Counted from the first letter of the stretch, positions 1 through 6,953 are shown. The stretch: DNA of 13,376 nucleotides from Chryseobacterium gleum (GCA_945903925.1 CAMDPJ010000036.1:1-13376); one strand, 5' to 3'. Made by a program: numbers and translations. Notes: generated by a model not told the origin, from the letters alone.

Positions 1-1
1 T

Positions 2-226
2 ATACGCATTGCGTATACTACGCAATTATCCGCTTGGCTTTTTTTCATTGGAGAAAACAAGTTGATATTTACTGATGTTGAAGTGTTTAGCATATTTTCT
101 TGCAATATACTGCTTTTTATTAAGGTACAATTGAAAACCAAAAAAGAAAGATTTAAGCGTAGAATTAACCAGATAAATCTACGGATAATGAAGCTTCTTC
201 CGCAGCAACGATTGCGTAGTAGCTGA
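2..226 (+). CDS. Possible 3' end of an unknown gene (open frame, weak)
   Basis: The second forward frame is open from the window edge for 74 codons and ends in TGA at 224-226. For AT-rich DNA this is longer than most chance frames. The predicted peptide has a hydrophobic, aromatic first half and a strongly basic end (KKERFKRR near codons 48-55, then QQRLRSS at the C-terminus). I do not recognise a family. The 17-bp palindrome and the 11-bp inverted pair lie inside the frame, which is as easily explained by non-coding structured DNA. A competing minus-strand frame, beginning at 48 with MKKSQADN, covers the first 48 bases, so coding on this strand is only a possibility. Confidence 0.15.
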   Translation: MRIAYTTQLSAWLFFIGENKLIFTDVEVFSIFSCNILLFIKVQLKTKKERFKRRINQINLRIMKLLPQQRLRSS

Positions 227-273
227 AAGACGACTAATTATTTAAGTTTGGTTGTCGTCTGTTCTTGTCATTC

Positions 274-372
274 ATGTCTTCTTTTCTAAATTATTTTTTT
301 TGATTTATGTCTGTATTTCTAAAGTAAATATTTTAATTAATGTCCTTATTTCTAAAATTTAATATATTTACA
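274..372 (+). repeat. Three 33-bp imperfect tandem direct repeats
   Basis: Three copies begin at exactly 33-bp intervals: 274-306, 307-339 and 340-372. Each opens with ATGTCy, then a T-rich step and TTTCTAAA, then an AT-rich tail; the core is best kept in copies 2 and 3 (ATGTC..TATTTCTAAA). The last copy ends 10 bp before the first ATG of the ATPase gene. A period of 33 bp is about three helical turns, so the cores would sit on one face of the DNA, as in an array of protein-binding sites. There are no spacers, so this is not a CRISPR array. Confidence 0.65.
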
Positions 373-382
373 TCATTAATTA

Positions 383-1699
383 ATGAATGTTGTTATGATA
401 AGAATTGCTGAAAATCAATTACTTGAGTGGAAAAGTAGATTGGATAGAAAGCCTTTGATTGTGAGAGGTGCTAGGCAAATTGGGAAAAGTTGGACTGTAG
501 AGCACTTTGGTAAAACACATTACAAAGGCAAAACACACATCGTTAATTTTGAAAAAAGAGCCGATTTACATCAGATCTTTGAATTGAATTTTGATGTGAA
601 AAGAATTGTATTAGAATTAGAAATTCAACTTAATACAATCATTGATTCGAAAAAAGATTTAGTGTTTTTTGATGAAATTCAAGCTTGTCCGAAAGCCCTA
701 ATGGCCTTGCGATACTTTTATGAAGATATGCCCGATCTTCATATCATTTCAGCTGGTTCATTACTCGATTTTACATTGAAAAATATCTCGTACCCTGTGG
801 GTAGGGTAGAGCAAATGGACATGTATCCCATGACTTTTCATGAGTTTTTGTTGGCATGCCAACAAGAGAAAATAGCTGAACTTTTAAATGCAACTCCCCA
901 AGCACTTTCAGAATCGATAGATAACGCAATAAAATTTCATTTAACGCGCTACTTTGTAGTAGGTGGAATGCCTGCATGCGTTAAAACATTTGTTGAAACA
1001 AACAGCTTGATTAGTGTTGTTAAGATTCAAGATGATCTGCTCTATTCTATTAGAGAAGATTTTAAAAAATACTCACCAAGTATTAGTTCAGATTGCCTGA
1101 ATGATGTTTTAACTTATATAGCAGCAAATATTGGCTCGCAAATTAAGTACACTAGGCTTTCAGAGAGGTTTACCGGACCAACGATAAAGAAAGGCTTTGA
1201 GCTTTTGAAAACAGCTAGAATTATTCATCAAGTTCAAAATGTATCGCTGGCAGGTTTGCCGTTGGTTGCAGGCGGAATTCAGTTTAAAGCATTGTTTTTG
1301 GATGTAGGTTTGCTCATAAGAATAGCGAACCTATCCATAAAAGATGATTTTACACAGGGCACTTTGATTTCCGCCTTCAAAGGGGCATTAACAGAACAAT
1401 TTATTGGACAGGAACTCAAAGCAAAAAATTATGCACTAAATTATTGGACTAACTTAGATAAAGGTACAATATCGGAGCTAGATTATGTAATTGAAAATAG
1501 GGGTGACATTTATCCCGTTGAAGTGAAGTCGGGAACACAAGGATCTTTAAAAAGCTTACATATCGTTCTTCAAAAATATTCGAACTTGAAAAAAGGAATT
1601 GTGTTTTCGAATGCACGTTTCGGCCTAGATAAAAACATACAATTTCTACCATTGTATTGGGTGAGTCGAATTGATGATGTTGAAAGTATTACAAAATAA
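383..1699 (+). CDS. AAA_14 / DUF4143 family ATP-binding protein
   Basis: This is a 438-residue predicted cytoplasmic ATPase. The N-terminal AAA_14 domain has a Walker A motif, GARQIGKS (residues 29-36), a Walker B motif, VFFDEIQ (94-100, D97/E98), and a SAGSLLDF segment (123-130) typical of the family. The second half matches the DUF4143 pattern and ends in a nuclease-like core, ELDYV (365-369) followed by PVEVKSG (378-384), resembling the D...ExK arrangement of PD-(D/E)XK enzymes; whether it cuts DNA is unknown. The cellular role of these proteins is not established. They are often found in many copies in Bacteroidota genomes. The first ATG is at 383, but residue 5 (ATG at 395, MIRIAENQ) fits the usual family start better. 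Three 33-bp repeats lie directly upstream. The gap to the next gene is 26 bp. Confidence 0.93.
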   Translation: MNVVMIRIAENQLLEWKSRLDRKPLIVRGARQIGKSWTVEHFGKTHYKGKTHIVNFEKRADLHQIFELNFDVKRIVLELEIQLNTIIDSKKDLVFFDEIQACPKALMALRYFYEDMPDLHIISAGSLLDFTLKNISYPVGRVEQMDMYPMTFHEFLLACQQEKIAELLNATPQALSESIDNAIKFHLTRYFVVGGMPACVKTFVETNSLISVVKIQDDLLYSIREDFKKYSPSISSDCLNDVLTYIAANIGSQIKYTRLSERFTGPTIKKGFELLKTARIIHQVQNVSLAGLPLVAGGIQFKALFLDVGLLIRIANLSIKDDFTQGTLISAFKGALTEQFIGQELKAKNYALNYWTNLDKGTISELDYVIENRGDIYPVEVKSGTQGSLKSLHIVLQKYSNLKKGIVFSNARFGLDKNIQFLPLYWVSRIDDVESITK

Positions 1700-1725
1700 T
1701 AAATGATTACATTCTTGTATTTTCA

Positions 1726-2547
1726 ATGAAAATTATATCACATAAAACATTAAAAGATATTCCATCTGCATCGGGCATGGAATTGTTGAATAACGCTATT
1801 TATGTGTGTGGCGACGACTCCGATTTTCTTTTTCAAATTTCAGAAGAAGGAGAAGTGCTCAATAAATTTCCTTTGATTGAAAATACCCGAGAGGGTAGAG
1901 TAGCGAAGCTGAGTAAATACGATTTCGAAGCCATGGTGTCGCATGAAAATGAAATATGGTTATTTGGCTCTGGCTCTTTAGAAAATAGAAAGGTGCTGTT
2001 GATTTTCAATACAGATTCGAAGCAATCTACAATATATTCTCTTCAAGAATTTTATGCAGCTATTCAATACGAATTGCAAATTAAAAATGAAGATTTCAAT
2101 ATAGAAGGAGCCGCCATTTATAAAGAAGGACTGTTCTTGATGAACAGAGCCGACAATTCTATGATTTCATGCTCCATCGCAGAATTTAAAGATTGTGTTT
2201 TTCATCAAAAGGAAATTGAAGATTTCGATTGTGTGAAATATCAACTTCCATCTATTGATGGATATGTTGCTGGATTTTCAAGCGCTTCTGTATGCGGTGA
2301 TTTGCTTTTCTTCTCTGCATCGGTAGAAAAAACAAGTGATTGGGTAAATGACGGAGAAATATTAGGGAGTTTTATAGGAATTATTAACCTTTGCGACTCA
2401 GAAGAGGAATTAAAATTTTTCTCTTTAGAAGGTGAATTTAAAATTGAAGCGTTGATGGTGCTGGAAAAGAAAAAAGAAAATTATGTTCTTTTGGCCATGA
2501 CCGACAACGATAACGGAGAATCGGAATTATTAAAACTAGAAATATAA
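1726..2547 (+). CDS. Predicted beta-propeller protein, DUF6929-like
   Basis: This 273-residue protein has no signal peptide and no membrane segment, so it is probably cytoplasmic. It contains repeated strands ending in aromatic/acidic turns, such as SASGMELLNNAIYVCGDD (residues 15-32), DFEAMVSHENEIWLFGSGS, NIEGAAIYKEGLFLMNRADN and a late VCGDLLFFSASVE segment, each about one blade of a beta-propeller. The order SASG..D / FEAM / GSGS / EGA / NRADN resembles the DUF6929 group of Bacteroidota and is distantly like the esterase-phytase and SdiA-regulated propellers. The family name is from memory and the function is unknown. The gene sits 26 bp after the ATPase and 11 bp before the cyclophilin, so co-transcription with the latter is likely. 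The ATG at 1726 is the only good start after the preceding stop. Confidence 0.75.
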   Translation: MKIISHKTLKDIPSASGMELLNNAIYVCGDDSDFLFQISEEGEVLNKFPLIENTREGRVAKLSKYDFEAMVSHENEIWLFGSGSLENRKVLLIFNTDSKQSTIYSLQEFYAAIQYELQIKNEDFNIEGAAIYKEGLFLMNRADNSMISCSIAEFKDCVFHQKEIEDFDCVKYQLPSIDGYVAGFSSASVCGDLLFFSASVEKTSDWVNDGEILGSFIGIINLCDSEEELKFFSLEGEFKIEALMVLEKKKENYVLLAMTDNDNGESELLKLEI

Positions 2548-2558
2548 CAAACAAACAT

Positions 2559-2990
2559 ATGAAAGCAGAAATACACACAGAAAAAGGAGTAATGAAATTA
2601 GATCTTTACGATCAAGATGCTCCCATTACAGTAGCTAACTTTGTTAAGTTGGCGAAAAGCGGATTTTACGATGGTTTGAATTTTCACCGCGTAATTCCCG
2701 ATTTCGTAATACAAGGTGGTTGCCCTAATAGAACAGGTGCAGGCGGACCAGGTTACACCATCAAATGCGAATTAGATGGCGGAAACCAATACCACGATAG
2801 AGGTGTTTTATCTATGGCTCACGCTGGCAGAAACACAGGTGGTTCTCAGTTCTTCGTTTGCCACAGCCGTAAAAACACAGCGCATTTAGATAGAAACCAT
2901 ACTTGCTTCGGTAAAGTATATGAAGGTTTAGATATACTTGATTCTATCGCTCAAGGTGATGAGATTGAAAAAATTGTTATTGTAGATTAA
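2559..2990 (+). CDS. Peptidyl-prolyl cis-trans isomerase, cyclophilin type
   Basis: This single-domain cyclophilin of 143 residues catalyses cis-trans rotation of peptide bonds before proline, helping protein folding. The catalytic strand NFHRVIPDFVIQGG (residues 41-54) carries the expected Arg44, Phe49 and Gln52. It is followed by GAGGPGY (60-66), LSMAHAG (84-90), GSQFFV (95-100) and HLDRNHTCFGKV (109-120), in the order found in bacterial PpiB proteins. The usual cyclophilin tryptophan position reads His/Cys here, as in many bacterial forms that bind cyclosporin poorly. No signal peptide is present, so it should be cytoplasmic. The length is slightly below E. coli PpiB (164 residues) but all core motifs are present. 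It is the last gene of the plus-strand group and is followed by a hairpin terminator. Confidence 0.96.
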   Translation: MKAEIHTEKGVMKLDLYDQDAPITVANFVKLAKSGFYDGLNFHRVIPDFVIQGGCPNRTGAGGPGYTIKCELDGGNQYHDRGVLSMAHAGRNTGGSQFFVCHSRKNTAHLDRNHTCFGKVYEGLDILDSIAQGDEIEKIVIVD

Positions 2991-3012
2991 GAGAGATTTT
3001 TTGGAAAAAGAG

Positions 3013-3053
3013 AAGGGTGTTGGTTTTAATCAGCACCCTTTATTGTTTTGTTT
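3013..3053 (+). terminator. Intrinsic terminator after the cyclophilin gene
   Basis: The stem AAGGGTGTTG (3013-3022) pairs with CAGCACCCTT (3031-3040) over 10 bp with one G-U pair, around an 8-base loop. A T-rich run (tattgttttgttt, 3041-3053) follows. It lies 22 bp after the stop codon at 2990 and ends the plus-strand gene group. Confidence 0.85.
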
Positions 3054-3114
3054 CACCCAGTGCGTCTTTGCGAGAATTTTGTACCCAAAATTGAAGCAAT
3101 CTCATTTTACATTC

Positions 3115-3223
3115 AGAACAATAGGTCCTTCGGGGTACCTCAGGATGTCAACCAGAGTTCAGAGTGAGAGTGAGTTTTGAGAGTGGTTGTCATCCTGAGG
3201 TACCCCGAAGGAACTATTGTTCT
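3115..3223. repeat. 109-bp inverted repeat with 39-bp arms
   Basis: The left arm 3115-3153 and right arm 3185-3223 are reverse complements at 37 of 39 positions; the mismatches are at 3125 and 3148. They enclose a 31-bp purine-rich spacer with GAGTGAGAGTGAG. The core of the right arm reads TCATCCTGAGGTACCCCGAA. No clear target-site duplication flanks it. It could be a miniature mobile repeat or two copies of a dispersed intergenic repeat placed head to head. RNA from either strand would fold into a long hairpin. Confidence 0.85.
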
Positions 3224-3264
3224 ATATATCATATCTAATCCAATAACGATCAATTGTATTCGTA

Positions 3265-3396
3265 ATGATGAGGATAATGAAAATAAATAAAATCAGCAGA
3301 TTAGTCTTTTTTGTTTTTACTACACTAATAGGAATTGCTGTTTTTGGAATAAATTCAGGGATGTTGAAAGTAGAAAACCGAAATAGCTACCAATGA
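3265..3396 (+). CDS. Possible 43-residue single-pass membrane peptide
   Basis: An ATG-started frame (ATGATGAGG at 3265) runs 43 codons to TGA. The peptide has a basic start (residues 1-12: MMRIMKINKISR), a hydrophobic stretch of about 17 residues (LVFFVFTTLIGIAVFG, 13-28) and a polar tail ending NRNSYQ. This is the layout of a small inner-membrane protein or an uncleaved signal anchor. It might also be the 5' remnant of a longer gene that was lost. No close ribosome-binding site is obvious, and nearby repeats suggest a fluid region. Neither family nor function is recognised. Confidence 0.3.
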   Translation: MMRIMKINKISRLVFFVFTTLIGIAVFGINSGMLKVENRNSYQ

Positions 3397-3451
3397 AATA
3401 TCAGTAAAGAAAATAGAACTAGGCTATATTTTACAATTATATTTTTCATGT

Positions 3452-4108
3452 TTACTTCCCCTCCACCACCTTCTCCATCGTCTCCAAAAACAAGTGCTCT
3501 GGCTGAGCACCCGATATCGCATACTTTCTATCAAACACAAAAAATGGAACGCCGCGAACGCCAAGAGCTGCTCCTTCATGGCCATCGCTGCTTACTTCTT
3601 CGGCGAATTCTTTACCGTTTAAAAGTGTTTCAACTTCGTCGAAGGATAAACCAATTTCTACTGCTAATTCCCCTAAAGCATCTTTACTGTTGAGGTTTCT
3701 TCCTTCGGTGAAATAAGCTGATAGAAGGCGTTCTTTGGCTTCATCTTGCAAACCGTGTTTGGCTGCTAAATGAATTAAACGATGTGCGTTTAAAGTGTTC
3801 GCAGGAATGATAGAATCGAGATTGTAATTCAATCCTTCTTCTTGTGCCATGGTGATAACTTGCTGGTTGAGTTGTCGCGCATGCTCTTCTGTCCAGCCTT
3901 TTTTTTCGGCTAACATTTGGTGAATATTTTGTCCGAGAACTGGCTTGAAATAAGGATCTAACTGATAACTTTTCCAAACAATTTCTACTTCCGTCAGTGG
4001 ACGGACTGAAGTCCCTTTTTTTGAAAATTTCTCTAAGGCATTTTCAAAACGACGTTTGCCAATGTAGCAAAACGGACAAGCGATATCGCTCCAAATTTCA
4101 ACTTTCAT
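3452..4108 (-). CDS. DsbA-family oxidoreductase, FrnE-like
   Basis: This is a 218-residue cytoplasmic thioredoxin-fold protein, likely a protein disulfide oxidoreductase or isomerase of the FrnE / 2-hydroxychromene-2-carboxylate isomerase-like group. The active site CPFC is at residues 11-14 in the strand WSDIACPFCYIGKRRFE. An alpha-helical insert with NTLNAHRLIHLAAKHG (104-119) is typical of FrnE, and GVRGVP (183-188) supplies the cis-proline. No signal peptide is present. Residues 32-40 (GTSVRPLTE) are encoded by a REP-like repeat (3988-4015), which looks like a late in-frame addition between the first helix and the next strand. The gene follows trxB by 65 bp on the same strand, so thioredoxin reductase and this protein may be transcribed together; whether TrxB acts on it is unproven. 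Confidence 0.92.
   Translation of the reverse strand: MKVEIWSDIACPFCYIGKRRFENALEKFSKKGTSVRPLTEVEIVWKSYQLDPYFKPVLGQNIHQMLAEKKGWTEEHARQLNQQVITMAQEEGLNYNLDSIIPANTLNAHRLIHLAAKHGLQDEAKERLLSAYFTEGRNLNSKDALGELAVEIGLSFDEVETLLNGKEFAEEVSSDGHEGAALGVRGVPFFVFDRKYAISGAQPEHLFLETMEKVVEGK
3988..4015 (-). repeat. REP-like repeat, copy 1, inside the frnE coding region
   Basis: On the minus strand the segment reads as two small hairpins: GGACT-TC-AGTCC and then CCGTC-CACT-GACGG, followed by AAG. The 19 bases 3988-4006 match 4125-4143 at 18 positions. The segment is in frame and encodes residues 32-40 of the FrnE-like protein. Confidence 0.7.
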
Positions 4109-4124
4109 CTTTTATTTCTTTTGG

Positions 4125-4143
4125 CTTCCGTCAGTTGACGGAC
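4125..4143 (-). repeat. REP-like repeat, copy 2, between trxB and frnE
   Basis: The minus strand reads GTCCGTCAACTGACGGAAG, a 5-bp stem CCGTC/GACGG around a 4-base loop. It differs from copy 1 at a single base, in the loop. It lacks the first hairpin (GGACT/AGTCC) found in copy 1. It ends 16 bp before the frnE start and might affect the trxB-frnE messenger. Confidence 0.7.
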
Positions 4144-4173
4144 AGGTTTTGCTTTTGCCTTTTTACTTTTTTT

Positions 4174-5109
4174 CTAATGTCCCTGGCCAGCCAACCAACG
4201 TTCTGCATCCAATGCCGACATACAGCCAGTACCTGCAGCAGTAACTGCCTGCCGGTAAACGTGATCTTGTACATCGCCCGCAGCGAAAACGCCTGGAATG
4301 TTGGTGTTGGTAGAACCAGGAATAGTTTTGATATAACCGTTTTCGTCAAGGTCAATCTGCCCTTTGAAAATTCCTGTGTTTGGATTGTGTCCGATAGCAA
4401 TGAACAATCCAGTAACCGTCAACGTGCCTTCAACATTCGTTTGGTTGTTTTTGATTTTTACTCCTTCCACCGTTTGCGCACCTAAAACTTCAACTGTTTC
4501 GGTGTTGAACAACACTTCAATATTTGGCGTGGTCATCACTCTGTTTACCATCGCTTTTGATGCGCGGAAACTATCTTTACGAACCAACATGGTTACTTTG
4601 CTGCAAATTTTAGAAAGGTAAGTTGCTTCTTCGCAAGCTGTATCACCAGCACCTACAATAGCTACTTCTTGTTTGCGGTAGAAAAATCCGTCGCATACTG
4701 CACAGGCCGATACACCGCCACTTTTCAATCTTTCTTCAGATGGTAAGCCCAACCATTTTGCGGTTGCACCTGTTGCAATAATTATAGTGTCAGCAGTAAT
4801 TTCTGCTTTGTCTTCAATCAAAACTCTTTTAGGAGATTCGTTAAAAAATACTTGAGTAGCCACACCTGTGCGCACATCTGTACCAAATCTTTCTGCTTGA
4901 CCACGCATGTCTTCCATCATTTGCGGACCTTCAACTCCTTTCGGATATCCTGGGAAATTGTCTACTTCTGTGGTATCCATTAACTGTCCGCCTGGCTGCA
5001 TACCCACGTACATTACAGGTTTTAATTCAGCACGAGCAGCGTAAATAGCAGCAGTGTATCCGGCAGGACCGGCGCCAATGATAAGGCATTTGTGGTGTTC
5101 TTTAATCAT
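4174..5109 (-). CDS. trxB: Thioredoxin-disulfide reductase
   Basis: This 311-residue low-molecular-weight flavoenzyme passes electrons from NADPH through FAD to thioredoxin in the cytoplasm. The FAD-binding GAGPAG is at 12-17, with QPGGQLMDTTEVDNFPG (38-54) after it. The redox-active CAVC is at 136-139, the NADPH-binding GAGDTA at 153-158, and RKDSFRASK (177-185) supplies the basic residues that bind the NADPH phosphate. The final FAD contact is GVFAAGDVQDHVYRQAVTAA (273-292). All motifs and the length are normal for TrxB. The stop codon is TAG, which shows that this codon is used as an ordinary stop here. A FrnE-like disulfide protein follows 65 bp downstream. The start ATG at 5109 gives the usual short N-terminus. 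Confidence 0.97.
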   Translation of the reverse strand: MIKEHHKCLIIGAGPAGYTAAIYAARAELKPVMYVGMQPGGQLMDTTEVDNFPGYPKGVEGPQMMEDMRGQAERFGTDVRTGVATQVFFNESPKRVLIEDKAEITADTIIIATGATAKWLGLPSEERLKSGGVSACAVCDGFFYRKQEVAIVGAGDTACEEATYLSKICSKVTMLVRKDSFRASKAMVNRVMTTPNIEVLFNTETVEVLGAQTVEGVKIKNNQTNVEGTLTVTGLFIAIGHNPNTGIFKGQIDLDENGYIKTIPGSTNTNIPGVFAAGDVQDHVYRQAVTAAGTGCMSALDAERWLAGQGH

Positions 5110-5160
5110 AAGTATTTTTCTTGAGCAACGAATTTAGTAACAAAAAACAGTTTGAGGTAA

Positions 5161-5199
5161 GGTTGTTTAAAAGTATAAATCGATTGTTGAATAGATTTT
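5161..5199. repeat. 39-bp direct repeat, copy A
   Basis: It matches 6954-6992 without gaps at 35 of 39 positions; the longest shared run is GATTGTTGAATAGATTTT. It lies between trxB and the terminator of the phytase-like gene. Copy B lies before the 7097-7999 gene in the same orientation. Confidence 0.85.
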
Positions 5200-5209
5200 A
5201 CTGAACAAG

Positions 5210-5242
5210 AAAAAAGACGTCAAGGGATTGACGTCTTTTTTT
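5210..5242 (-). terminator. Intrinsic terminator after the phytase-like gene
   Basis: GACGTCAA (5216-5223) pairs with TTGACGTC (5228-5235) around a 4-base loop, flanked by six A on one side and seven T on the other, so it can act on both strands. It lies 21 bp after the stop of the minus-strand gene at 5263. Its sequence and downstream AAGAGGGG...AAAG tail resemble those of the hairpin at 8021-8044. Confidence 0.9.
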
Positions 5243-5262
5243 GCTAAGAGGGGAAAGAGTGG

Positions 5263-6837
5263 TTATTCAACTACTAACCTTGAAACTTCATTTTCAGATG
5301 TTTTTACGATGTACAATCCGTTATTTAAATTTTCAATATTGATGCTTTTTACATTTGATGCAGATAGAACCATTTGTCCGAGCATATTGTAAATTTCAAC
5401 TGAAACCATTTTATTGAAATTCACTTCGCCCTTTGCTGGATTAGGGTATATGAAGAAATCACTTCTTTGCTTACTTGACAATTGATTAACAGAAGTGATT
5501 ACCTGACTTTGAGCAACATAATTTTGAACTTTATTGATGCCTTTTAAGCCGTAAACAAACAAGGTGCTTTTTCCTGTTGTTGCTTCAGCAACTCCATTTT
5601 CTGTTGCAGACATTTGTGCAAAGTCATTGTCGTTGCAAATCGCAATTGTACTGTCATTGATAATGGTTAAGCCTTCAGCTTTTTCCAATGAATCTGGAAA
5701 TTGGTTGGCTCTCAAATCCATGAATAGTTTTTTGGTAACAGGAATGATGTTTTCTCCTGCTAAACCAGCTGCATTTTTTAATGCCTCTAACGTTTTACCG
5801 TTGTAAAGTCCGGAGTGAACTGGAGTAGCAGCGCTAATACCAATTTGGTAAATGTTTTTTTGAATGTTAGCACCTGATATGCCAGCTTCAACAACTAAAA
5901 ATGATGTGTCGTTAATGGCCACTAAATCACCTATTTTCCAATCTTTTGCTTTTATTTTATCTGCACCAACTGTAAAATCACCTGGGTTTAGATAAGCATA
6001 CATTTTATAGGCGTTATTGTTGTTTGGATCGATTTCTAACAAACGGTGAACTAAAGAAGCTTCGCCAATAACTTTGGTTGGGTATAATATCGGACTCTGA
6101 ATCATCGCGTATATTTTACCATTTGGGGTAATAGCAATTCCTTCAAAACCTCTATTGTTTTTTCTGTATTTAAAAACAGTATCAATTGCAATTTCTTCAG
6201 CTTCTGCTCCGGGCTGAGTTGCAAAAGGAGAATAACGATGCATTACTTTTCCATTAGCATCTAAATGCCAAACTGTAGCACCACCTTCTTCACATACCCA
6301 GAAGTCATTGTTTTTACCAATTACAATTCCTTCGGCATCTAATGCCCAAACATCTTTTGCTATTGTTTTAGAAGCAGTGTTTGCGCAATTTATTGAGGTA
6401 TCTGACCATGCTTTTTCAACACTTGTACTTCCCCAACCTGTTGGATTAAGAACGCCAGTGGCGCCAGTTCCGTTAGGTCTTTTCACTGTCATCGTCTCTA
6501 AGATTTGTATTGAGTCACCACCAATTTTAATGTGATGTATTTTAGGAGAGTAGGTAGGGAAACCATATATTTTATCGTAAGTGGGAGTACATGCTGCGTT
6601 TTTTGCATCAACATTTACCCCTCTATCGCCAATGGTGTAAAACTCTTTTCCATTGGTTCCAGGTATGTAATGTAAGCCTGAAAAACCACCTTCACGAAAT
6701 TTTATTCCTTGAAAAGTGCCTATCGTATCAGAATATTTATTTACGTAGGTGTTTTCCAATTGAATTTGAGCTGAGGCCGAAAATCCAATGGCTATTAGTG
6801 ATGCGCTGATAATTTTCTTTGTAAAATGTGTAAGCAT
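5263..6837 (-). CDS. Secreted esterase/phytase-like propeller protein with T9SS sorting domain
   Basis: This is a 524-residue exported protein. Residues 1-24 form a signal peptide (KK, a hydrophobic core, then SASAQ). Residues from about 30 to 430 match the 'esterase-like activity of phytase' propeller family: FSGLHYIPG early, DAEGIVIG with WVCEEGGATVWHLDANG in the middle, FEGIAITPNGKIYAMIQSP later, and EGLTIINDSTIAICNDND near the end. Residues 461-524 are a type A C-terminal sorting domain (FFIYPNP at 461-467, EIYNMLGQMV, NLNNGLYIVK) that directs export across the outer membrane by the type IX system and is normally cleaved. The substrate is unknown; phytate or phosphoester hydrolysis is only suggested by the family name. 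The gene is a single unit: a -7-like box lies upstream and a strong terminator follows. Confidence 0.9.
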   Translation of the reverse strand: MLTHFTKKIISASLIAIGFSASAQIQLENTYVNKYSDTIGTFQGIKFREGGFSGLHYIPGTNGKEFYTIGDRGVNVDAKNAACTPTYDKIYGFPTYSPKIHHIKIGGDSIQILETMTVKRPNGTGATGVLNPTGWGSTSVEKAWSDTSINCANTASKTIAKDVWALDAEGIVIGKNNDFWVCEEGGATVWHLDANGKVMHRYSPFATQPGAEAEEIAIDTVFKYRKNNRGFEGIAITPNGKIYAMIQSPILYPTKVIGEASLVHRLLEIDPNNNNAYKMYAYLNPGDFTVGADKIKAKDWKIGDLVAINDTSFLVVEAGISGANIQKNIYQIGISAATPVHSGLYNGKTLEALKNAAGLAGENIIPVTKKLFMDLRANQFPDSLEKAEGLTIINDSTIAICNDNDFAQMSATENGVAEATTGKSTLFVYGLKGINKVQNYVAQSQVITSVNQLSSKQRSDFFIYPNPAKGEVNFNKMVSVEIYNMLGQMVLSASNVKSINIENLNNGLYIVKTSENEVSRLVVE

Positions 6838-6859
6838 AGTGTCGTTTTTTAATTTGAAT

Positions 6860-6867
6860 CAAAACTA
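6860..6867 (-). promoter_or_regulatory. Possible -7 box for the phytase-like gene
   Basis: The minus strand reads TAGTTTTG, an exact match to the Bacteroidota -7 pattern TAnnTTTG, 22 bp before the start codon at 6837. No clear TTTG-type -33 box lies at the right distance, so the call is tentative. The leader would be about 16 bases and A-rich. Confidence 0.35.
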
Positions 6868-6953
6868 TTTTAAAACTGTAAGGGTAAGTTTAAATCAGGG
6901 TGATGTTTGTGTTATGAAAGAAAGTTGAATGTTAAGGGAAGTTTTAATGTTTG

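Larger units (their letters stand above)
1..382. other. Intergenic region at left edge with palindromes and direct repeats
   Basis: No secure gene lies here. Visible items are a 17-bp palindrome with a single central T (1-17, arms TATACGCA/TGCGTATA, possibly longer beyond the edge), an inverted pair TACTACGCAAT (16-26) and ATTGCGTAGTA (211-221), a 7-bp hairpin stem AGACGAC (228-234) with GTCGTCT (254-260), and three 33-bp direct repeats (274-372). A frame on the plus strand is open from 2 to 226. On the minus strand a frame starting ATGAAAAAAAGC at 48 runs off the edge at 1 and could be the 5' end of a divergent gene. Neither can be confirmed without the neighbouring sequence. Confidence 0.6.
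2991..3451. other. 461-bp gap rich in repeats, facing two gene ends
   Basis: The gap lies between the end of the cyclophilin gene and the end of the frnE-like gene, so it is a convergent 3'-3' region. It holds the terminator at 3013-3053, a segment GTGCGTCTTTGCGAG at 3060-3074, a short hairpin AATTTTG-TACC-CAAAATT (3075-3092), a 109-bp inverted repeat (3115-3223) and a 43-codon frame encoding a possible membrane peptide (3265-3396). From memory, GCGTCTTTGCGAG-like strings recur between genes in many Bacteroidota genomes; I cannot count copies here. Confidence 0.7.

Noticed and set aside
200..262. Integron attC-like recombination site
   Set aside because: The inverted segments lack recognisable core-site pairs and spacing, and no integrase is visible.
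274..372. CRISPR array
   Set aside because: Three imperfect copies abut one another with no unique spacers, and no cas gene is near.
383..2990. ATPase, propeller protein and cyclophilin as a new defence operon
   Set aside because: The cyclophilin is a housekeeping enzyme, the propeller protein has no effector features, and nothing beyond close spacing links them functionally.
5110..5160. trxB promoter with a TAAATTCG -7 box on the minus strand
   Set aside because: One mismatch to TAnnTTTG and no -33 partner at a suitable distance; too weak to list as a feature.
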